Shown one piece after another: positions 53,482-61,623 of a DNA stretch of 64,000 nt (position 1 is its first letter; every line of letters begins with the position of its first letter). Under the pieces are notes generated by a model that worked only from the letters and a program-made list of their open reading frames with translations, ran no database searches and was not told the DNA's origin. The stretch lies in contig NZ_WWNE01000018.1 in the NCBI RefSeq assembly GCF_009909615.1, positions 184,513 through 248,512 of the forward strand. The letters run 5' to 3'. The position numbers and the translations under genes were made by a program. Source of the stretch: Acidiluteibacter ferrifornacis. GTDB lineage: Bacteria; Bacteroidota; Bacteroidia; Flavobacteriales_E; Vicingaceae.

Positions 53482-54351
53482 CTATGGAAATGGAATGTAC
53501 GTATCGTCTCCAGGTACTTTTGGGAACAGCTTGTTTTGCCAGTCCGCTTTGGCTTGTTGCAGTTTTTCCTTTTCTGCAGACACAAAATTCCACAACAATA
53601 ATGGTTCGTCTTCAAGTGGCTCGCCGCCAAACAGCAACACCTGTGTGCCTTCTTGCAGCTCTATACAACATTGTTCGTCGGTTTTGCTAATCAGCATTTG
53701 TCCGGCTTCTATCGTTTCTCCTTCATGAGTAATGCCTCCTTTTACAATCACAAAAGCCACTTCGCCTTTCAGTTGGTCTTTCAAATACAAATGAGTGGCT
53801 TTTTTGGCCAATACATCCACCATAAATAGGGGAGAGTAGCCCCTTAATGGCGCTTTCCGTCCAAAACCTTCTCCGGCAACCAAGGTAATCACCAAGTCGT
53901 TTTCTTCCCATTTCGGCAAGTCAGCAGCACCGTAAAAGTCAAACTGTGGCTTCATGTCTTCCAATGCTTTGGGCAACGCCACCCAAATCTGATAACCATG
54001 CATAATGGAGGTTTTACCATTTCTCAAATGTGCAGGCGTTCGCTCGGTATGCGTAACTCCTGAGCCGGAGGTCATAAAGCCCACATCACCCGGTCGAATC
54101 ACTTGTACCGTTCCTGTGCTATCTCGATGCTCTATTTCTCCTTCAAACAAATACGTGAGCGTAGAGAGCCCAATGTGCGGGTGTTGGTCCACGTCTAAAT
54201 AAGAGCCTTCAAACAATTTTGCCGGCCCCATATGGTCAATGAAAGTAAAGGGGCCTACTTGTCGTTTTTTCTTAAAAGGGAGTAGTCGCCCCACCATAAA
54301 GTTTCCCAAGTCACGTTGACGTTCTTCTACGAGCATTGTAGTGTTGTTCAT
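53482..54351 (-). CDS. Pirin family protein
   Basis: A 289-residue bicupin pirin. DQHPHIGLSTLTYLFEGEI and EHRDSTG hold the N-terminal metal-binding His and Glu, and the C-terminal pirin_C domain (about 180-275) follows. Members act as quercetin dioxygenases or redox-linked regulators; the role here is open. Its base composition looks noticeably richer in G and C than the surrounding genes, hinting at recent acquisition. It stands alone. Confidence 0.9.
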   Translation of the reverse strand: MNNTTMLVEERQRDLGNFMVGRLLPFKKKRQVGPFTFIDHMGPAKLFEGSYLDVDQHPHIGLSTLTYLFEGEIEHRDSTGTVQVIRPGDVGFMTSGSGVTHTERTPAHLRNGKTSIMHGYQIWVALPKALEDMKPQFDFYGAADLPKWEENDLVITLVAGEGFGRKAPLRGYSPLFMVDVLAKKATHLYLKDQLKGEVAFVIVKGGITHEGETIEAGQMLISKTDEQCCIELQEGTQVLLFGGEPLEDEPLLLWNFVSAEKEKLQQAKADWQNKLFPKVPGDDTYIPFP

Positions 54352-54437
54352 AGTCGTTTGTTTTTTTGGTGGTAATTTAAGGAATTTGTCTAGAAGGGGG
54401 CATTGTATTTTTGATTAAACAATATGACCTGTTTGCA

Positions 54438-54557
54438 TTTCGACGATAGTCGAAAAAGGCGCCATATCATTAAAAAATGAAGAAATGATTTTTTTAAAAT
54501 GACTTCACAGGACGAATTTTTCTTTGTTTCTTTCTTTTCATGGCGAAAAGAAAGAAA
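54438..54557. repeat. Intergenic inverted repeats between pirin and map
   Basis: TTTCGAC/GTCGAAA (54438-54444/54449-54455) forms a short hairpin. Further on, TTTCTTTCTTTTC (54527-54539) pairs perfectly with GAAAAGAAAGAAA (54545-54557), loop ATGGC, flanked by more Lys-codon-like A/G and T/C runs. The latter resembles a dispersed element common in Bacteroidota intergenic DNA and could also terminate map. Confidence 0.55.
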
Positions 54558-54580
54558 AAGAAACTATTCCTTATATAAAT

Positions 54581-55336
54581 TTAAATCCCATTAGAAGCAG
54601 TTAAAATAACTGGTTCACCATCAGTAATTAGAATGGTATGCTCGTGTTGCGTGACATAACCTCCTTTATTTCCAACCAACGTCCACCCATCTTTCATTTC
54701 GTTGGCAATATTAGATTTAGTAGAAATAAACGTTTCCACTGCAACGACTGAGTTCTTTTTGAAGATTTCTTTGTTGTGAGGATCGCCGTAGTTTAAAATA
54801 TCTGGAGATTCATGCAAGCTTCGTCCAACTCCGTGTCCTGCCAAATTCTCGATAACTACATATCCTGATCGGATGGCCTCTGTTTCTATCAGATGTCCAA
54901 TTTCTGCAACAGGTACGCCATCTCTAATTTGACTAATGGCTTTTTTTAGAATACGATGAGAAGCATCTACTAACTTTTGGTGTCCATTGAGGTCTTTTCC
55001 CAACACAAAAGAGCCGCCATTGTCTGCCCAAAATCCATTCATTTCAGCCGACACATCTATATTGACTAAATCACCTTCTTTCAGTATTTTGTGACTTGCA
55101 GGAATACCATGAGCAATTTCATGATTCAAGCTAATGCAAGTCCAACCTGGAAATTCATACGTTTCATATGGTGCCGATTTGGCTCCGTAGCTTCTCAACA
55201 GCTCACCACCGTATTCGTCTAGCTCCTTGGTGCTCATTCCGACTTTGGCGTATTCTCGCATTTGCTTGAGGGTAATTGCGACCACTTCGCTTATGGCTTT
55301 CATTCCTTCTAATTCAGACGCTTTAGTAATGGACAT
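54581..55336 (-). CDS. map: Methionine aminopeptidase, type I
   Basis: A 251-residue type I enzyme removing N-terminal Met. Metal ligands and catalytic residues are visible: ISLNHEIAHG (His), NIDVSAEMNGFWADNGGSF (two Asp), GHGVGRSLHESP (His), AVETFIS (Glu) and QHEHTILI (Glu). Length is normal. It is a single gene. Confidence 0.93.
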   Translation of the reverse strand: MSITKASELEGMKAISEVVAITLKQMREYAKVGMSTKELDEYGGELLRSYGAKSAPYETYEFPGWTCISLNHEIAHGIPASHKILKEGDLVNIDVSAEMNGFWADNGGSFVLGKDLNGHQKLVDASHRILKKAISQIRDGVPVAEIGHLIETEAIRSGYVVIENLAGHGVGRSLHESPDILNYGDPHNKEIFKKNSVVAVETFISTKSNIANEMKDGWTLVGNKGGYVTQHEHTILITDGEPVILTASNGI

Positions 55337-55378
55337 GTTGTAGAAATTTAAGATGTAAAATTAGAGAATTTAGAGCCC

Positions 55379-55783
55379 TTATTCTAGAGAATAATCATAT
55401 CCTATTCGCAGGAGTTCAAAGAACTCAGAGTCCAATTGTTCTACTTCTTGAATTCTTAAATGGTGGGCGTACTTCCCAGAGAAGAAACTTACTTTATGGA
55501 ATCGATCAGATTGAATGGCCTCGGGGTAATAGAATTTTACATCCAATACTGATTTCATAGGTTTGATAATCAACCAAGCTTTTTGACTCGTAAAGACGAT
55601 GGTGTGAACAGAAGCACCGACTGAATTTGGTTCCCATTGGGAAGTTACTTGTAATATTTGATCAAATGCTAACACCAATTCGTCAGGTTTACCTAAGAAA
55701 AGTTCTCCAATGTCTTTGGTCGTGCAGTAATGCGACTGGTTGGTCATTTTGAAATTTCGATTACATTTTAGACAGGTCCACAT
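55379..55783 (-). CDS. DUF5655 domain protein with N-terminal zinc ribbon
   Basis: A 134-residue protein. The N-terminal WTCLKCNRNFKMTNQSHYC has a CxxC plus a later H/C pair typical of a zinc ribbon. The rest (FDQILQVTSQWEPNSVGASVHTIVF, KPMKSVLDVKFYYPE) matches DUF5655, a predicted nucleic-acid or transport-linked domain of unknown function. It follows map's promoter side with its own start. Confidence 0.75.
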   Translation of the reverse strand: MWTCLKCNRNFKMTNQSHYCTTKDIGELFLGKPDELVLAFDQILQVTSQWEPNSVGASVHTIVFTSQKAWLIIKPMKSVLDVKFYYPEAIQSDRFHKVSFFSGKYAHHLRIQEVEQLDSEFFELLRIGYDYSLE

Positions 55784-55809
55784 TTGTTTTGGTTTTTATC
55801 TTATTTATT

Positions 55810-55975
55810 GTCCTTGAGAATTCTTTAAGAAATTCGAAATGAAGTCTTAGAAAGTTCGTCTAGCTCCGAAGAATTGAGGAGATCCGACGAACGTCTTAGG
55901 CTTTGAGAAGAAATTCGTAGAAGAATCCTCAAAGACTTGAATTTTTGGTTCATTTTGGTTCAAGCCAAAAGAACA
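55810..55975. repeat. Multi-hairpin intergenic element
   Basis: A compact set of nested stems: GTTCGTC..CTCC (55854-55867) with GGAG..GACGAAC (55878-55892), CTTTGAG (55901-55907) with CTCAAAG (55927-55933), and TTTTGG near 55943 with CCAAAA near 55966. No reading frame of note. Looks like a dispersed structured repeat; I found no second copy by eye. Confidence 0.5.
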
Positions 55976-56004
55976 TAGAGAGTAATTATCATTGAATTAT
56001 TCAA

Positions 56005-56382
56005 CTACTCTTCAAAAAACTCTTTCAAATTTCCAAAATACTCCACGTTCCAACCTTCCACAATATCTTCATAATCATCAGTAGGAATGTTGCTGTGCCT
56101 TAATTCTAGAGAAGTGCGTTGTTTATCTTCATGTAACTTTATGGTAACGATAGAAGGTGCTTCCTCACCAAAATACCACTGTTGTACGATTTTCTTATTC
56201 GGTTCAAATTCTAGGTTTTTTCCAGTAATGGCTCCTTCCCATAAGCTAAACTCACTTCCTGGCTCGGTGCTCATTTCGGCTTCTTCGCCACTCCATAAAT
56301 AGATCGTGGTGGGAGTGGTCAGTGCTAAGTACACTTCCTCAGGTGAAGCATTGATGGTATAATAAGCTTTATAATCTTTCAT
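56005..56382 (-). CDS. SRPBCC/AHSA1-type domain protein
   Basis: A 125-residue protein with the AHSA1/SRPBCC helix-grip profile: INASPEEVYLALTTPTTIYLWSG at the start, GSEFSLWEGAITGKNLEFEP and IVQQWYFGEEAPS in the middle, WNVEYFGNLKEFFEE at the end. Likely binds a small hydrophobic ligand; the ligand is unknown. It abuts the nitroreductase gene (1 bp spacing). Confidence 0.85.
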   Translation of the reverse strand: MKDYKAYYTINASPEEVYLALTTPTTIYLWSGEEAEMSTEPGSEFSLWEGAITGKNLEFEPNKKIVQQWYFGEEAPSIVTIKLHEDKQRTSLELRHSNIPTDDYEDIVEGWNVEYFGNLKEFFEE

Positions 56383-56973
56383 TTATCTCCATTCTATTTT
56401 ATGAGAAATATCGGTTAACGGGTTTTTATCCAATAAGTTTAAGTTTTCCAACGGAATCCCCAATTGAAACAAACCCATGCAGTTTTCGTTTTCTTTTAAG
56501 TTTAAATAATGCTTGAAATCAACGCCCAATACGAGTGATCCAGTTCCCCAATAGCCGCCAACTCCATGCGATTCGCAACTTAAATAGATGTTCTGAACGG
56601 CACAGGCTACAGCCCATTCTTCTTCAAACTTTGGAACTTGCTGTTGTTCGTCATAGCTGACAATGATCGCAATAGCATGAGAGACCTTTCTAGCTTTCAT
56701 TTGCATTTTCTTCACTTTTACCTCTGAGAATTCTTCAGAAGGAGTGATGTGCTTATAAATTCGAATCTGCTCTTCAAATAGCTGTTCCAATGCCTCTTCA
56801 GAGAAAACGATAAAGCGCCAAGGTTCTGTTCTTTTATGTGATGGCGCATGGTTGGCATTCTCCAGAATGGAAAGAATCACATCCGGTTTAATCTTTTTGG
56901 TTTCGTCAAATTGCAATGGAAAAAGCGAACGTCTGTTGCGAATCCATTGATTAACTTCAATAGAATTGTTCAT
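56383..56973 (-). CDS. Nitroreductase family protein
   Basis: A 196-residue FMN-binding nitroreductase-like protein: IRNRRSLFPLQFDE at the start (FMN-phosphate contacts), ENANHAPSHKRTEPWRFIVFS (active-site region) and ACAVQNIYLSCESHGVGGYWGTGS. Uses NAD(P)H to reduce nitro or quinone-like substrates; real substrate not known. It lies between the trmN6 and SRPBCC genes with 1-2 bp spacing. Confidence 0.9.
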   Translation of the reverse strand: MNNSIEVNQWIRNRRSLFPLQFDETKKIKPDVILSILENANHAPSHKRTEPWRFIVFSEEALEQLFEEQIRIYKHITPSEEFSEVKVKKMQMKARKVSHAIAIIVSYDEQQQVPKFEEEWAVACAVQNIYLSCESHGVGGYWGTGSLVLGVDFKHYLNLKENENCMGLFQLGIPLENLNLLDKNPLTDISHKIEWR

Positions 56974-56975
56974 AA

Positions 56976-57677
56976 TTAGGCGAATAGATAAAAGTCTTTC
57001 ACCAAAGTTAAATATTGTGCGGTGTATTCGTGGCGTTTATTGGTTTCAATTGTCAAAGAATTGCTAATAAGTTCACTTGAACGTTTAGAAAACAATAATA
57101 ATTCACGCTTATATGGTTTGTCGGGATGACCTTTTACACGAAGCTCTTGATTGAGAAATAAATGAGAAAATTGGGCTTCTTGTATATAGACAGCTTTGTG
57201 CTCAGTTGGAACAATGCAACAAAAATGGCCGTCCTTATTGAGCAGTTCTGCTACTTTCTGAAACAATAGTGCAGGGGGAAGAGAGTCATTTTGTCGGGCA
57301 GTATCTCGTTCAGTGTTTCCACTAAAATAGGTGCCGTTAAAAAATGGAGGATTGCTTACGATTAAATCAAAATTGTCGGATTGAAATTGACCCAGATCTG
57401 AATTTTGAACGGTTAGTCGATCATTCCAATTGGAACGGCTAAAATTTTCATTAGCTTGCTCAATGGCAGAATTCTCAATGTCGATTCCAATAATTTTAGC
57501 ATTGTCGAAACGTTGCGCCAACATTAAGGCAATCAATCCACTGCCTGTTCCTATGTCAAGTATTGTTTGAGGTGAAAAGTGATTAGCCCAAGCGCCCAAT
57601 AATACGCCATCGGTCCCTACTTTCATGGCACATTTATCGTGGGCTACTTCGAATTGTTTGAAACGAAAGGCGTTCAT
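56976..57677 (-). CDS. trmN6: tRNA1(Val) (adenine(37)-N6)-methyltransferase
   Basis: A 233-residue N6-adenine methyltransferase: GTDGVLLGAWANHFSPQTIL, SAM-binding ILDIGTGSGLIALMLAQR and the active-site VSNPPFFNGTYFSGN, as in YfiC/TrmN6. Start ATG overlaps the RimM stop region (MNAFRFKQFEVAH), with 1-bp overlap. Co-transcription with rimM and rpsP fits a tRNA and ribosome maturation cluster. Confidence 0.9.
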   Translation of the reverse strand: MNAFRFKQFEVAHDKCAMKVGTDGVLLGAWANHFSPQTILDIGTGSGLIALMLAQRFDNAKIIGIDIENSAIEQANENFSRSNWNDRLTVQNSDLGQFQSDNFDLIVSNPPFFNGTYFSGNTERDTARQNDSLPPALLFQKVAELLNKDGHFCCIVPTEHKAVYIQEAQFSHLFLNQELRVKGHPDKPYKRELLLFSKRSSELISNSLTIETNKRHEYTAQYLTLVKDFYLFA

Positions 57678-58216
57678 TAACCTTCGAGGTAGAGTTCAAT
57701 TAGGCCTTCGGTGGTTTGCACATGAATGGCTTTATTTTCTCGATCTACTTTGAGAATGGTGTCTTCTAAAATAGGAATCAGCACTTCTTTATCGCCAACT
57801 GTAATTTGAAAAATATCTTGTGATGGATAATCGAGAACAGTTTCAATGGTTCCTACTTTTCCGAAACGTTCGTCGTGCACTTCCCATCCTTTTACTTCGT
57901 GATAATAAAATTGATCACCTTTTAGTTTGGGTAGGGCAGCAGCAGGTAAATAAAGTTCTTTACCCACTAATTCTTTGGCTTCTTCTTGAGAGGTGATTCC
58001 TTCAACGGTAACACGTAAAATTCCTTTCTGCTGTAGTTTGGATTGGCTTAGGAAGAAAGGCACTAAAGTGTCGTCATTTTTATGGATGCGAATAAATACG
58101 GCATCCAACCCTTCATATGAAGAAGGGGAATCAACATCCAATTTGAATGCTAATTCCCCTCTGTTTCCAATGATTTTGGAAGAATACCCTAAATAAAAGC
58201 AATCTGCTATTTTCAA
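57677..58216 (-). CDS. rimM: Ribosome maturation factor RimM
   Basis: A 179-residue factor with an N-terminal RimM beta-barrel (residues 1-95) and a C-terminal PRC-barrel (VLIPILEDTILKVD). It matures 16S rRNA and the S19/S13 region of the 30S head. Preceded by rpsP at a 12-bp spacing and followed by trmN6 at 1 bp. Length is normal. Confidence 0.93.
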   Translation of the reverse strand: MKIADCFYLGYSSKIIGNRGELAFKLDVDSPSSYEGLDAVFIRIHKNDDTLVPFFLSQSKLQQKGILRVTVEGITSQEEAKELVGKELYLPAAALPKLKGDQFYYHEVKGWEVHDERFGKVGTIETVLDYPSQDIFQITVGDKEVLIPILEDTILKVDRENKAIHVQTTEGLIELYLEG

Positions 58217-58228
58217 GGTCTTCGTATA

Positions 58229-58771
58229 TTATTCAGCTGTTGGCTCCTCGTCTGAAGATGCTTCAGTAGCTTCAGCAGCAGGTGCTTCTTCTTCTGGAGT
58301 TTCTTCAACTGCTGGTGCATTTTTAGCAGCTACTTCTTGAGCTTTCTTCTCGTTTGCAGCAGCTTCAGCTTCAGCTCTTTTCTTTCTTTCAGCAACTTCA
58401 GCAGCAGATAATCCGTCTACTTTTGCTTGAACTTTGTTTGCTTTTTCTTCTAACCAAGCGTTAAATTTCTCATCAGCTTGTTCTTGAGTTAAAGCTCCTT
58501 TAGCAACACCTTTTGCTAAGTGATTTTTGTAAAGGATTCCTTTGTAAGAAAGAATAGCTCTAACTGTATCAGTTGGTTGAGCTCCTTTATTTAACCAATC
58601 AAAAGCTTTATCGAAATCTAATTCGATTGTAGCAGGGTTAGTGTTTGGGTTATACGTGCCTAATTTTTCAATAAACCTCCCATCTCGTGGGGCACGACTG
58701 TCAGCAACAACAAGGTGAAAAAAAGCATTTTGCTTTCTACCGTGTCTTTGCAATCTCATCTTTACAGGCAT
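58229..58771 (-). CDS. rpsP: 30S ribosomal protein S16 with long C-terminal tail
   Basis: A 180-residue S16: the N-terminal ~80 residues are canonical (MPVKMRLQRHGRKQNAFFHL, PRDGRFIEKLGTYNP). The last ~100 residues are an Ala/Glu/Lys-rich extension (KKRAEAEAAANEKKAQEVAA), found across Bacteroidota. First gene of the rpsP-rimM-trmN6 run. Confidence 0.95.
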   Translation of the reverse strand: MPVKMRLQRHGRKQNAFFHLVVADSRAPRDGRFIEKLGTYNPNTNPATIELDFDKAFDWLNKGAQPTDTVRAILSYKGILYKNHLAKGVAKGALTQEQADEKFNAWLEEKANKVQAKVDGLSAAEVAERKKRAEAEAAANEKKAQEVAAKNAPAVEETPEEEAPAAEATEASSDEEPTAE

Positions 58772-58902
58772 AAGTCTTGTTTAATAATGATTAATAAATA
58801 AATTTTTCGAATGGCAAATGTCCGCTTTATATTCCAATTATAAAACAGCCTTATTAAATATTTTCTTTCGAATTAAGTTGTTAGATATCAGTTTGTTTTA
58901 AA

Positions 58903-59433
58903 TTAATCTTCCACTAGGTCGCTAATTTCTTCCATTTTTTTTCGAGTATATCTGCCCGAAGTAGTGTAAATTATGGTACCTTCTTTGTCTAAAACATATA
59001 GATAAGGTACTTTACGATCTTCCATAGCCAATTCATCTCTTAAATCACCCATCTCTCCCTTATATAAAAGAATATTATCTCTATATGTGTCTGTGGTTCC
59101 TTCTTTAATCATTTTTTCTGCTTTGTTGTATGCTGCCTTATTTACTCCTGTAAATAAAAGTACCAATTGTACATTGACGTCGTAAACCATCGCATTTAAA
59201 CCATTTTCGTCTAAGAATAAGTCATAAACAGGAGCTCCCCAAGAATATAAGTCTTCTTGAGCATCTTCTGAAAATGCAACGCCAATTAAAGTGAATTTTC
59301 CTTTGGTATCTGATGGAATAGAAACAGTTTGGTCATTTAGGTTGGCTGCGTCTAATTCAGGAAAAGGGTTGCCTTCTTGCGCTTTGGCAAAAAATGTAGC
59401 AATCATAAGGATTGGGAATAGGATTTTTTTCAT
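58903..59433 (-). CDS. Secreted thioredoxin-like protein
   Basis: A 176-residue protein with a signal peptide (MKKILFPILMIATFFAKAQ). A thioredoxin-like fold follows (GKFTLIGVAFSEDAQEDLYSW, VPYLYVLDKEGTIIYTTSGR). No CxxC motif is present, so it is not a dithiol oxidoreductase. Probably periplasmic; partner unknown. Confidence 0.72.
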   Translation of the reverse strand: MKKILFPILMIATFFAKAQEGNPFPELDAANLNDQTVSIPSDTKGKFTLIGVAFSEDAQEDLYSWGAPVYDLFLDENGLNAMVYDVNVQLVLLFTGVNKAAYNKAEKMIKEGTTDTYRDNILLYKGEMGDLRDELAMEDRKVPYLYVLDKEGTIIYTTSGRYTRKKMEEISDLVED

Positions 59434-59469
59434 GTGCTGTAATTTGTAATGTATACGCTAAAATTCGGA

Positions 59470-59895
59470 TTATATTTTGGTAGATTCGAAATATTGAATC
59501 GCTAATTGATAAGATAAAAATCCAAATCCACTGATGCATCCAACACAGTTTTTTGCAATTAAGCTAGTGTGTCGTTCTGCTTCCCTTGCCATGATATTCG
59601 ATAGGTGAACTTCAACTACCGGCACTGAAATGGCTGCTATAGCATCTGCTATGGCAATACTCGTATGCGTATAAGCTGCAGCATTTAAAACAATTCCATC
59701 ATATTGTCCGTCTGCTGCCTGAATGTAATTCACCAATTCGCCTTCTATATTCGATTGTTGAAAGCTCAATTCCATTGCTGAAAACTGTTTTTTCAAACCA
59801 TCCAAAATTTCTTCAAAAGTTTGTTTGCCGTAAATGTTGATTTCACGTTTTCCCAACAAATTCAAATTTGGGCCGTTGATAAGTAGAATTTTCAT
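59470..59895 (-). CDS. aroQ: 3-dehydroquinate dehydratase, type II
   Basis: A 141-residue type II enzyme of the shikimate pathway. It begins MKILLINGPNLNLLGKRE. The catalytic Tyr lies in REINIYGKQT, GIVLNAAAYTHTSIAIADAI holds the active-site Asn and His, and VEVHLSNIMAREAERH the second His. Adjacent and divergent to xerD with a 37-bp gap. Chorismate synthase lies at 13802. Confidence 0.95.
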   Translation of the reverse strand: MKILLINGPNLNLLGKREINIYGKQTFEEILDGLKKQFSAMELSFQQSNIEGELVNYIQAADGQYDGIVLNAAAYTHTSIAIADAIAAISVPVVEVHLSNIMAREAERHTSLIAKNCVGCISGFGFLSYQLAIQYFESTKI

Positions 59896-59899
59896 ACAT

Positions 59900-59928
59900 C
59901 AAAGATAAGGTACAAAGTTATAATTTTG
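59900..59928. promoter_or_regulatory. Divergent -7 boxes of aroQ and xerD
   Basis: On the minus strand TATCTTTG (59907 to 59900) lies about four bases before the aroQ ATG. On the plus strand TAATTTTG (59921-59928) lies about four bases before the xerD ATG. Both match TAnnTTTG, and each predicted transcript would be almost leaderless. Confidence 0.5.
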
Positions 59929-59932
59929 AAGC

Positions 59933-60832
59933 ATGAACTGGACACCAGACCTAAATGGGTTTAAAGCATATTTACAATTGGAACGATCGCTTTCAGAGAA
60001 TTCGATTGAGGCTTATTTGAGGGATGTCGATAAGTTGGTGCAGTTTTTTGAAACCATTTCTCTAGAAATTTCGCCCACTAAAGTCACCGATCAGCACCTT
60101 TCTGATTTTATCAATTGGATTGGGGAGATTGGACTAGGCGCTCGTTCTCAGGCACGAATTATTTCTGGACTGAAGGCTTTTTTTAATTACTTAATCATGG
60201 AGGATCGGATCACTGTTGATCCAACGGAGCTGATTTCAATGCCACAAATGGGGCGAAAGTTACCAGAAGTGCTGAGTATTGAAGAAATCAATGCCATGAT
60301 AGCTGCAATAGATTTAAGCAAGGCAGAGGGAGAACGCAATCGGGCTATAATAGAAACACTCTATAGTTGTGGATTGCGAGTGAGTGAGTTGGTGAATCTA
60401 AGGTTGTCTCATGTGCTTTTTGAGGAGGGTTTTTTAAGGGTGATAGGTAAGGGAAACAAGGAACGGTTGGTGCCTATGGGTAAGGTAGCGATAAAGTACA
60501 TCCACTATTACTTAGAATCGACTCGAAATCATCTAGATATAAAACAAGGAGATCATGATGTTTTGTTTTTGAATAGGCGTGGCGGTCGATTAACACGAGT
60601 GATGATTTTTACAATTGTGAAAAACTTGGCGCTTTTGGCAGATATCGATAAAACCGTTAGTCCACATACATTTCGGCATTCTTTTGCGACTCATTTAATT
60701 GATGGAGGAGCTGATTTACGGGCAGTCCAAGAAATGTTGGGACACGAAAGCATCACCACTACGGAGATCTATACACATCTAGATGTAGGATATTTGAAAG
60801 ATACAATCACTCAGTTTCATCCGAGAGCTTGA
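59933..60832 (+). CDS. xerD: Site-specific tyrosine recombinase XerD (chromosome dimer resolution)
   Basis: A 299-residue XerD: an N-terminal SAM-like domain (residues 1-85) and a catalytic domain. RVSELVNLRLSHV (Arg), GKGNKERLVPMG (Lys), SPHTFRHSFATHLIDGGADLR (His and Arg), MLGHESITTTEIYTH (His and Tyr). Normal size, no extra N-terminal domain. It is the housekeeping dif recombinase, distinct from the cassette integrase at 1704. Confidence 0.92.
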   Translation: MNWTPDLNGFKAYLQLERSLSENSIEAYLRDVDKLVQFFETISLEISPTKVTDQHLSDFINWIGEIGLGARSQARIISGLKAFFNYLIMEDRITVDPTELISMPQMGRKLPEVLSIEEINAMIAAIDLSKAEGERNRAIIETLYSCGLRVSELVNLRLSHVLFEEGFLRVIGKGNKERLVPMGKVAIKYIHYYLESTRNHLDIKQGDHDVLFLNRRGGRLTRVMIFTIVKNLALLADIDKTVSPHTFRHSFATHLIDGGADLRAVQEMLGHESITTTEIYTHLDVGYLKDTITQFHPRA

Positions 60833-60841
60833 TTTCAATGT

Positions 60842-60924
60842 ATCAATTTAACAATGAATCAATTTAACAATAAGTCAATGGATCAATTTAACAATAAGTC
60901 AATGTAATAATGTACCAATGAACA
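60842..60924 (+). repeat. Short tandem repeats after xerD
   Basis: ATCAATTTAACAAT followed by AAGTCAATG recurs as two full copies and one partial copy in tandem, about 24 bp per period. The words AATGAATCAATTTAACAA typical of Bacteroidota spacers are visible. No coding signal. Confidence 0.6.
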
Positions 60925-61047
60925 TTGCTTTGCAATGTTGTTATACAACTCTACAAGGGTTAGTAGAAAGAATGTACTTGATTCTACCATAAAAGGACAT
61001 CGAGTGATCGCGCTTTTCACACGATTGTATCGAGATGCGCTTTTAAC

Positions 61048-61623
61048 CTACCATTTCTTTAATTCATCATACAGCAAATGCATCGGCATGCCCATTACGG
61101 TGTAATACGATCCAGTCATTTTTTGAATGGCAATGTATCCTATCCATTCCTGAACGCCATAAGCACCGGCTTTGTCTAGCGGTTGAAACTGATTGATGTA
61201 AAACTCAATTTCTTCTTCGTCTAATGGTTTGAAAGTGACTTCTGTTTGATCACAGAAAACGATTTTTTTCTTGGTATCCAACAAACATACTGCAGAATAA
61301 ACGGTATGTGTCTGTCCGGATAATTCCCGCAACATCTGTTTGCCTTCGTCCAATGATTTTGGCTTTTCCAATACTTTACCATTCAGACAAACCACGGTGT
61401 CAGAAGTGATCAGTAATTCATCTGCTTCTAAGTCATCTGCAAATGCTGCTGCTTTTTTTTCGCTGATAAATGATGGAATTTCTGCTTCTTGTAAATGATT
61501 GGGATAGCTTTCGTCAATGTCTTTGGTTCTGATTTCAAAATCAATACACAAGCCTTTCAGCAGTTCTTGACGACGAGGAGATTTGGAAGCTAATATGACC
61601 TTTTTGTTGAGTTTATTGAGCAT
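61048..61623 (-). CDS. maf: Maf-like nucleoside triphosphate pyrophosphatase
   Basis: A 191-residue protein of the Maf/YhdE family: LASKSPRRQELLKGLCIDF (with the basic nucleotide-binding part), TSDTVVCLNGKVLEKPKS (metal ligands) and DKAGAYGVQEW. Hydrolyses noncanonical or canonical NTPs as a housecleaning or division-linked enzyme. It overlaps the UbiA gene by 11 bp, so they are co-transcribed. Confidence 0.92.
   Translation of the reverse strand: MLNKLNKKVILASKSPRRQELLKGLCIDFEIRTKDIDESYPNHLQEAEIPSFISEKKAAAFADDLEADELLITSDTVVCLNGKVLEKPKSLDEGKQMLRELSGQTHTVYSAVCLLDTKKKIVFCDQTEVTFKPLDEEEIEFYINQFQPLDKAGAYGVQEWIGYIAIQKMTGSYYTVMGMPMHLLYDELKKW

Noticed and set aside
53482-54202. Plus-strand reading frames across the pirin gene
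   Set aside because: They lie wholly inside the intact pirin gene on the other strand and show no family features.
59933-60832. Tyrosine recombinase as a second cassette integrase
   Set aside because: Size and motifs are those of housekeeping XerD and no attC-like sites lie nearby.
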